DNA from: Antilocapra americana
Lineage: Eukaryota > Chordata > Mammalia > Artiodactyla > Antilocapridae
DNA length: 64,000 bases
Direction of reading: 5' to 3'
NCBI GenBank assembly: GCA_007570785.1
Contig: ML664173.1
Location: 14,541,933-14,605,932, forward strand
The notes beneath the pieces are model-generated. The model ran no database searches. It had not been told where the DNA came from and saw only the letters and a program-made list of their open reading frames with translations. This document shows, piece by piece, positions 54,201 through 64,000 of this stretch. A program made the position numbers and the translations under genes. The stretch's first letter is position 1; every line of letters starts with the position of its first letter.

Positions 54201-55525
54201 GTAAACCCCTGATTAATGACCTCCACTTGCAAAGGAGGCTACTTACCTTAACCATGAAATAATGAATGCTATTGATCCAACAAGCTACTGCTATAGAGTG
54301 TTATTGATCACCCAATCTTTGGTTAAAATGGTCCTCATTTAGCAATTTCACTGTTGCCAACACCTGAAGCAAAGCATGCTTATAATTAAAAAGAGTTTGG
54401 GAGAGTTAAAGTGAGAGGTGATGGACAGAGATCTCAGCTTTCCACCATTTATTCTTGCTTCTGAGCTATTATTTGTGTCAGAAGGGATATTGATTTTCTA
54501 TAAAAATAAGAAAACAAGAGGCACCAAGGGGCCACAGAAGGTCAGCTTGGGCTAGAGAAGGAGGGAGGAGGTTTAGCACTCTATCTCTGTCATTTGGCTT
54601 CCAAGAGAAGAGAATATTTTCTTTCCTGTGAAATTGGCTTCTAATACATTACCTCAGGAAGGCTCCTGACTGCGACTTCAGGCCACTACCAAACCAATTC
54701 ATTTACGAAAGAAAAGCAGCTAAATTATATTCAAGGGGAACAAATGAATGATGTTAATGAAGAATAAAGCAAAATTGGGCTATGACTCACCTAATTAATA
54801 GTCACTGTACAATTTGAATAAAGATCAGTAGAAAGTAATTTTACAAAAGAGTTGATCCATTGTAGAATGGAACACAGATGGATAGAAAAATATTAAAATA
54901 ATAATAGAGCTTTTTACATCATAACCATTTTCAGTCCGTCAGAACTCTTCAAGGACTGGTTGGTACAGAATGGAAGGAAGAACAAACAGAAAACCAAAAA
55001 GAATTACAGGTTAAATTTAAAACTACTCTGTTTGTAAGCAGAATAAATTTTAAGGAAAGTAGAAATAAAGTTCTCTGATCAAGACATAGATTTTCAAACC
55101 TAAAACACCTAATATATGCTTTTTAAAAGATCTATTTACTAGGCAAAGTAAAGATAATGATCAACTTCATCCTAATAATTTTACAAACTGGATCCTATAT
55201 TCTGCCAACTCTCAAAAACACTGATATAAAGTTCTACACTTTGATCTGTATGCAAACTGGCACATCCAAGCAGATTTATGAAAGAGTAATAACCAAGAGG
55301 ATTCTTAAAAGGATTTCTTTTAATGCAGAAAAAGGCTGAAAAATTTTCACAGAATCAACTCACCAAGACAGTATAACATCTAAATCATAAACTACTGCCT
55401 ACTTAAAACATATGCTAATGCTAGTCCTGTTTATACAGTGTATTTAATAATCTAAGGCAGAGATTTTGGTTCAATTTACTGTTGACAGGCAGAACATATC
55501 ATACAGTCAAAGAATAACTAAGAAT
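51260..55525. other. Intron 2 stretch, mostly unassigned
   Basis: The block at 51840-53050 reads like a degraded old retrotransposon on the minus strand but I cannot place it. No GPATCH2L exon or other protein is recognised. Confidence 0.35.
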
Positions 55526-55532
55526 CACCGTA

Positions 55533-55672
55533 AGACTTTCCTGGTGGTCCAGTAGTTAAGACTCTGCACTTTTACTGCAGGGGACACAGGATCCTGTTCA
55601 AGGAACTAAGACGTGTAGTTCTAAGAACTAAGACTGTGACATGTAGGCATGTCACATGACATGCCCCCCCCC
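55533..55672 (+). mobile_element. CHR-type SINE, diverged
   Basis: 'gactttcctggtggtccagta', gttaagactctgcacttttac, 'tgcaggggacacaggatcc'. The middle is rearranged by a short repeat (ggaactaagac / agaactaagac). It ends in a C run. Confidence 0.75.
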
Positions 55673-56520
55673 CAAAAGGATCACCTTCCTTCCTCATAGA
55701 GTATATTTAGGGGGAAAAAATATAAAGCACATCTGCTTGTAACTAAGATCAATCAGCATCAGTCAAGGTGAGCTGAAGACTCCTAAATATACTCTGAAGA
55801 ATTTTTCTCATTCTATGTCTGCTACTTCTCCACCCAATATTCCCTTAGCTACAAGGATTTTGGTATCCACCAAAAAGCTCTTGTTCTTTGAAAGAACTCT
55901 GGAGTTATGGGCCAGGAAGATAGCCCCAATGTGGGAACAGGTCTCCTCAATTTGAAAGAGAAGAATTTCCTAAGAACTGCTGCCTACTTCAATTTCCCCA
56001 AGCTCTCAGATAACCAGATTTGTATTATCACAATCTGACTATAATGTGTGACAGATGTATCTGGGGTAAGAAGGACCTAGAAAGACTGAACTGCCTCACT
56101 ACAAAGTTACAAGCTCTGTATCTGCAACCACACTTGGGCTGTGATCTTAGAGAAGACAGAGTTAACAGTCACTCACACACACAATTAAGTCACAGTTTAA
56201 CAAGAAATTCTGGGGAAGAAATACATACACCCGAAAATATCATCCCAAAAAGCTGCTGTTTTTTTTTAATTGTCATTCTTAATAGTAAGATGATTATTAT
56301 TTGGTACGTAAGCTTGATATTGAAACAAATTTGAACATCTCAATTGAGGGTTTCACCATTATGAAAGGATACAGTGTTAACTAAGCATTTCTTGTCTGAT
56401 TAAAGACAGCATGATGAGAAAAAAAAAAAAGAGTTTATAATCCAAAATCATACATTTAAATTGGGTAAACAGGCCCTAGAATATCCAGTAGAGGAAAATC
56501 AGGAAAGCCAAATTATAAGC

Positions 56521-56722
56521 CTACCAAGTCTGACTCTCTGCAATCCTATGGACTGTAGCCCACCAGGCTCCTCTGTCCATGGGATTTTCTAGGCAAGAGT
56601 ACTGGAGCAGGTTGCCATTTCCTTTTTCAGAGGATCACCCCGATCCAGGGATCGAACCCGTGTCTGTTACATCTCCTGCAGTGGCAGGGGTGTTCTCTAC
56701 CACTGAGCCACCTGGGAAGCCC
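56521..56722 (-). mobile_element. Bov-tA SINE
   Basis: Reversed element from agtctgactctctgcaatcc to gagccacctgggaagcccc. Confidence 0.9.
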
Positions 56723-56989
56723 CACCTAGTTGCACAGCCTGGCAAACATAAAGTTAGTAAGAAAAAAATTTAAAGCTAGATTAAAAACCACCCATGAAAG
56801 GTACAGAGCTGAACAGCTTTTCCTATTCCTGACAAAGTCTCACCTTGAAGTTCCTAAGATTTACGCCTTTGTTTTTCAGACAAATGTCAGAAGAAGCAAA
56901 ACCCTAAGAAAGGTCATCTGTTCTATTAGCTGTAAAAGTTAAGCTGAGACAGAAAAATGCCATGGAAAAAGCAAGCTCAAAGAGCAGTC

Positions 56990-57212
56990 AAACACAGTGG
57001 TTACCTATGAGCTATGGAATTAGGTTTGATTCTCAGTTTTGCTACTAGATGACCTTGGGCAAATTATCTCCACACTCACAAGCTCTATTTTCTCGTCTAT
57101 AAAATACCAACAGTGGTCCCTATCAGACAGGGGAGTTGTGAACATTAAAAAGAATATACGTTCTGCACAATAGTACAGGACCTGGCACAGGCTTAATAAA
57201 TGCCAACTAACA
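56990..57212 (+). repeat. MIR SINE
   Basis: 'ggaattaggtttgattctcag', 'gatgaccttgggcaaattatc', 'gacctggcacaggcttaataa' is a near-complete MIR ending just before a Bov-tA. Confidence 0.75.
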
Positions 57213-57220
57213 CTGTTAAG

Positions 57221-57421
57221 GACTTCCCTGGTAGCTCAGTTGGTAAAGAATCTGCCTGCAATACAGGAGACCCGGGTTCGATTCCTGGTTTGGGAAGATC
57301 CTCTGGAAAAAGAAATGGCAACCCACTCCAGTATTCTCACCTGGAGAATCCCATGGACAGTGCAGCCTAGCAGACTACAGTCCATGGGATCACAACCGTA
57401 GGACACAACTTAGCAACTAAA
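57221..57421 (+). mobile_element. Bov-tA SINE with well-kept tRNA promoter boxes
   Basis: Starts acttccctggtagctcagtt; the A box (tagctcagttggtaaag) and B box (gggttcgattcct) match tRNA consensus. Ends acacaacttagcaactaaacc. Confidence 0.93.
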
Positions 57422-58050
57422 CCATAACAGTAACAGTAATACACTGGTCCTCAATTGGGAGTACTCAACCCATCGAGGGAGTACCCATGAAGGCATTTTG
57501 TTTTGATATTATGAAAGGTGGTGGGAACTATGTAGGACACCAAACATGGGACACCCCTCATCACAAAGAACTGCCTCACCCAAAACACCAACAGCATCAG
57601 CATGGAGAAACAGACATCATTTCACATTCATAACAATATTAAACAATATTAAAGCATCAAGCTGGGGAGTATTGATGTTTCTAGGACTATCTATTTGACA
57701 TGTAAAAAATTAAAAAATCACCCAGAACTACACTGACATTTAAAGCATGCACCCATCAGAGACAAATTTTGCTGGCTCAATGACATCTGATATAAGACTA
57801 ATGGGATTTAGTACTGTTATTTTCAAAGTCTACCATGTGTTCCGACAACTTGAATGTCAGCCATTAAAATAAACTCAATACAGTTAAACTGTAAGTAGTA
57901 GAGAACACAAATAGAGCCCAGAAATATTACTATCTAAAGCCATGATTCTTAATGGGTAAAGGCAGCTTACCAAGAACATTTACAAATTCCATATGCCTGG
58001 CACCGGCATTTTCTCTCCCACGCTCGCCTGCGTGCCCATGTGTGCCCACG
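57422..58050. other. Intron 2 stretch upstream of microsatellite, nothing recognised
   Basis: No clear exon. An old-repeat remnant may lie at 57440-57680. Confidence 0.35.
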
Positions 58051-58059
58051 GCGCGCGCG

Positions 58060-58136
<77 letters not shown>
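58051..58136. repeat. Compound (GC)n(CT)n(CA)n microsatellite
   Basis: (GC)5 at 58051-58060, (TC)n to about 58093, then (AC)n to 58136. It lies in intron 2, about 350 nt past the exon 2 donor. On the transcribed strand it reads (TG)n(AG)n. Confidence 0.95.
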
Positions 58137-58138
<2 letters not shown>

Positions 58139-58484
58139 CTCTCTGCTGAGGCCCTGGTTCTGAAAGATAGTTATGTATGTATGAACTGCATGGCATAAAG
58201 AGCAGCAAAATGTTTTTAAAATAAAACTATCGGTTATGCATTTGAGGTACACATTTTAAATGACTTTCAGAAACAAATGTGTTACTATAAAACATAGCCT
58301 TCTTGATACAGGATAACAGGATCATGAAGCCAGAGATAAACATAACCTGACTGGTTAAAAGAAAGCTACAAGTTCAGTATATCAGAGGCTGGTTTGAAAG
58401 AAGGTTGAAATCATGAAGACTGCGGATTTGTGCTTTGGGTAAAATTAATCAGGAAAATCTTTTGACTTAGTAAGGGAGATCTCA

Positions 58485-60955
<2,471 letters not shown>

Positions 60956-60959
60956 GGGG

Positions 60960-61690
60960 AAAAAAAGTGTTTCGAAGGGCTCTCCCCCCACGTCCGGGGC
61001 CCGCCCCCGAGAACGAGGGCGACCACAGCTCGGGGCACCAAGCCCTTACGCTGTCGCCAGCCCCAAAAGAGCCACAAAGTAGAGGAGAGAGGTGAGCGTC
61101 GCCCGAAACCCTCACCTCCCCGAATTCGGGGGGAGATGGGCCCTGGAAAACAAGGCCCGCCACCCTCCCGCCCTCCCTCCAGCCTCTGCCGGCACCCTCA
61201 CGGCCCCCGGTCGCCCCGCCGCGGCCCAGAACCCGCATCCCCGCTGGCGCCGACCCCCGGGACCCCGACCCTCTCACTCCCAGTCCCCCTCACCCGCTGC
61301 CGCAGCCACCTCCAAAGGCCGCCGCTGGCGGGGCCGAGCCTCCCCGCCCGAGCGTTCCTCTCTGACCTCATTTCCGGTCTGGGCCGGAGGGGTGGGGCGG
61401 CGGCGGGATGTGAGGAACTTGGCGGCGCGGGAAGCCCCGCCCCGGCACGGAGCTTCCGGCCAGCAGCCCCGCCCACTTCCGTCCCGTGGGACGCTGGGGG
61501 CCACGAGAACCCGGAAGGGAGGCGAGGGGGCCCGAGGCTGTGGTGTTTTGGGGACAGACCAAGGACCGGGATTGACAGGACCGTGGTGCTGAGGTGCCCG
61601 TGTTGGGGAAGAGCCTATCCCGTGCAGGCCTCGTCGGCCTTGGAGACGTCAGGAAATTGGGCGCTAGGGAGGGGCGTGGGCCTTGTCCTT
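60960..61690 (-). promoter_or_regulatory. GPATCH2L: CpG-island promoter of GPATCH2L
   Basis: This is the only strongly GC- and CpG-rich stretch in the window, about 1.8 kb upstream of coding exon 2. In the gene direction it carries ETS-type sites ACGGAAGT (61475-61482), CCGGAAGC (61452-61459) and ACCGGAAA (61371-61378), and a GC box around 61467-61474. No TATA box is seen. Transcription therefore probably starts near 61.35-61.45 kb, typical of a housekeeping promoter. Confidence 0.75.
61117..61400 (-). other. GPATCH2L: Candidate non-coding exon 1 of GPATCH2L
   Basis: Exon 2 opens with an acceptor upstream of the ATG, so a 5' UTR exon must lie in the CpG island. Two good donors are visible: GGGAG|GTGAGG with the exon ending at 61116, or CAGCGG|GTGAGG with the exon ending at 61294. 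The start is inferred from the ETS sites. I cannot choose between the donors from sequence alone. Confidence 0.4.
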
Positions 61691-61864
61691 GCTTGCTGAC
61701 CGGCTTTACACAAGCGCATGGAAGTTAGGGAAATCAATCTTCATTTCCTAACTGTGGGAGTTGTACAGCCTTTGTCAGGATAGCGTCGTAGTGAGTTAGA
61801 CTATTAAAGATGCACTTTGCCTTGAGTAACAAAAAAGTAGTACTGGATTATAACTTGAAGTGTA

Positions 61865-62226
61865 GAATTGATGTTTTTGAACTGTGGTGTCGGAGAAGAC
61901 CCTTGGACTGCAAGGAGATCAACCAGTTCATCCTAAAGGAAATCAGTCCTGAATATTCATTGGAAGGACTGATGCTGAAGCTGAAACTCCAATACTTTGG
62001 CCGCCTCACGCGAAGAACTGACTCACTAGAAAATTTCCTTGATGCTCGGAAAGATTGAAGGCGGGAGGAGAAGGGGAGGATAGAGGATGAGATGGTTGGA
62101 TGGTATCACCAACTCAGTGGACATGAGTTTGAGTAAAATCTAGGAGTTGGTGATGGACAGGGAGGCTTGGCATGCAGTGGTCCATGGGGTCACAGAGTCC
62201 ATCGCGACTAAGCAACTGAACTGAAA
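61865..62226 (+). mobile_element. BovB LINE, 3'-end fragment
   Basis: Translates to the BovB C-terminus with few breaks at first: ILKEISPEYSLEGLMLKLK and then YFGRLTRRTDSLE. It ends ggtcacagagtccatcgcg and aactgaactgaaag. It is 5'-truncated and lies just upstream of the GPATCH2L promoter. Confidence 0.92.
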
Positions 62227-62439
62227 GGTAACAGCCATAGTCAACTGGTGTAAATCAATCACTTATACAAATAGATGTATAAATGGGGAAGAAGAGATAA
62301 GTCTGGTGCAGAATTCTAAACAATTTTTATAGATACTCCACCATGAGGCCCAACTCCTCATTCTAAATGTGGACTGTGCAGTGACTTCCTTCTGAAGCAT
62401 ACCATGTGAAGAGTGGGGGAAGGAGAGTAACTTCTATAG

Positions 62440-62990
62440 TGGAGAAACTAAACAAGCACTGCCTCAGTCAGGTGATCAAGGTTAATATCAACAGTGATAA
62501 ATCGTGTTGATAGTATGTGCACTAGCGAGGATATGACAAACACAGCCTTTTGTCTCTGTGATACTCAATCCCAGTCTCAATAAAAGGGAAAAAGTGGACA
62601 GCCCCCACGTGAGCGACATGCTACAAAATATCTGACCAATATTCCTCAAAACTGTCAAGATTTTCAAAGACAAAATCTGAGAAACTGCCACAGCCAAGAG
62701 GAGCTTATGGAGACACACCAAGTAAATGTAATATTGTATCCTGATGTGACACTGTAATAGAAAAAGGATATTTGGTAAAAATTAAAGAAATCTGGATAAA
62801 TTATGGGCTTTAGTTAATAATAATGTCCCAACATTGGCTCATTAATTGTGACAAATGTTGTTTACTAATGTGAGATATTAATAATGGAGAAACCTGAGTG
62901 TGGGGTATGTGGGAACAGTAGTGCCTCTGAATTTTCCTGGAAACCTAAAGCTATTGTGAAATTAAGTTTATTTTTAAATAACTTTTGACC
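62440..62990 (+). mobile_element. Old L1 (L1ME-like) 3' fragment
   Basis: 'gagaaactgccacagccaaga', 'aatgtaatattgtatcctgat', 'ctttagttaataataatgtcc' and 'gagtgtggggtatgtgggaac' follow an old mammalian L1 3' UTR. Confidence 0.8.
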
Positions 62991-63089
62991 CTGAAAATTC
63001 TGCCTCTATGAATTTTGTCTAAAGAAAAAATTAGAAATGGACAATGTAAATTACATGTAATTAATCTTTGTAGTGCTGACTTAAAAAAA

Positions 63090-63515
63090 AAAAGAATTGT
63101 GAGTTAAGTTTTACTGGGGCAAAATTAGGACTATAGCCCAGGAGATGACATCTCAGATAGCTCTGAGAAACTTCTCCAAAGAGGTAGAGGGGAAGGTCAG
63201 TGTATATGTGGTTTTGGTAAAGAGGGAGCCCATGCAGTCAAGCACATTTTCTTTTGTTTGGCAGAATGTGTCTGCTAGTCACCAGAAGCAGTCATCACCA
63301 TGAAGGACTTTAGTACTTCTCTGGGCTCATAAAATGGACTCTGAAATTATTTAACCATCTGAAGACTTGTTCTGCCAGTTTTTCCCAGAGTACAGAGTGC
63401 CTTCTTTTCACCCTCCATCCTGAATTCCTTTCAAGGATTGTTGAAAGTCAGCATGATTTAATCCTTGTAGAGGTAGATAGCAAGTTCCAATTTGTAGTTG
63501 ACAGGAGCACTGTGG
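63090..63515 (+). repeat. Old interspersed repeat, possibly an LTR
   Basis: 'gtgagttaagttttactgggg', 'gatgacatctcagatagctct' and 'ttctgccagtttttcccagag' look like a repeat seen elsewhere in mammals. I cannot name it. It holds no coding capacity. Confidence 0.4.
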
Positions 63516-63975
63516 GAGGGAGGCATGAGAATACTAGAAAAAAGCCAGAAATCCTACAACAGGGGTTCCTTATCTAAACTACAGTATGTCTATGGGATGG
63601 AATACCTTGCAGCCTTTTGACAGTGATTGTAGAAGAATATTTAATTTCATGAAAAGTTTTCAATTTCTGATTGTGTACATTTCTGTATGATGGTTGTGCT
63701 TTAATTAAAACATTCCTTTAAAGAAGAAAGTGAAAAAAAATTCCTTTAAAAATGTAGAGTATGAGACTGTTCGTGCATAAAGGAAATTAAATCTATACTT
63801 GCATAGGACTATGACCAGAATAATACATTACTTATCATCCAAAATAGTTCCACTATAAGTTATTGCATCTCCTTCATGTTGTTTTTATGGGTTTTCAGAA
63901 TTTTCTATAGGTGAAACATTGTGTAAAGAATTAAGAGAGTAGACAAAGATGGAATTTTGAGCCAGAGTGACTAAC

Positions 63976-64000
63976 GGAGTGAAGTGAAGTGAAAGTCAGT
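63976..64000 (-). mobile_element. Start of another BovB/Bov-tA-type element, cut by window end
   Basis: 'gtgaagtgaagtgaaagtcag' is the usual tail/3' end motif of reversed Bov-tA or BovB elements. The rest is outside the window. Confidence 0.6.

Noticed and set aside
57221..57300. Functional tRNA-Glu gene
   Set aside because: The tRNA-like boxes belong to a Bov-tA SINE; the acceptor stem and the rest of the cloverleaf are not kept.
61092..61699. Long plus-strand open frames in the CpG island (166 and 187 codons)
   Set aside because: They lie in very GC-rich DNA where stops are rare, are rich in Pro, Arg, Ala and Gly, and resemble no protein I know. They overlap the GPATCH2L promoter.

Overview
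This is mammalian nuclear DNA from a ruminant, most likely a bovid. It carries tRNA-Glu-derived Bov-tA SINEs, BovB (RTE) LINEs, bovine-type L1 3' ends, CHR-type SINEs and short mariner-like palindromic elements. Base composition is ordinary AT-rich euchromatin apart from one CpG island near 61 kb. There are no prokaryotic genes, and no CRISPR arrays or operons.

The window contains one protein-coding gene, GPATCH2L (G-patch domain containing 2-like), on the minus strand. All nine coding exons can be joined by GT-AG junctions in a continuous frame. In transcript order they are exon 2 (58486-59161, start codon at 59147), 3 (43748-43812), 4 (38711-38887), 5 (36737-36816), 6 (33958-34025), 7 (33019-33058), 8 (30948-31033), 9 (14769-14863) and 10 (coding to the stop at 8572). 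Exon 1 is non-coding and lies in the CpG-island promoter at about 60.96-61.69 kb. The joined frame is 1,434 nt, giving 477 residues plus a stop, with no internal stop or frameshift. The protein is nuclear by its basic clusters. No G-patch is visible despite the gene name.

By region: 1-8.57 kb is downstream flank and 3' UTR; 8.7-14.8 kb is intron 9; 14.9-30.9 kb is intron 8, which holds a near-full-length BovB nested inside an L1, plus a 100-N assembly gap inside a GT repeat; 31-58.5 kb holds introns 7 to 2; 59.2-61.3 kb is intron 1 and the promoter; 61.7-64 kb is upstream flank made mostly of repeats (BovB 3' end, old L1). Most intron sequence is either old mammalian repeats (L2, MIR, MER5/MER20-like, MLT1) or younger ruminant SINEs and LINEs.

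No novel multi-gene system was found. The observations most worth checking are: an open reading extension of exon 9 through a MIR to an intronic poly(A) signal; a tiny upstream ORF overlapping the GPATCH2L start codon; two transcribed mariner-like hairpins that may be microRNA precursors; a perfect 51-bp duplication beside the assembly gap; and an inverted BovB composite.
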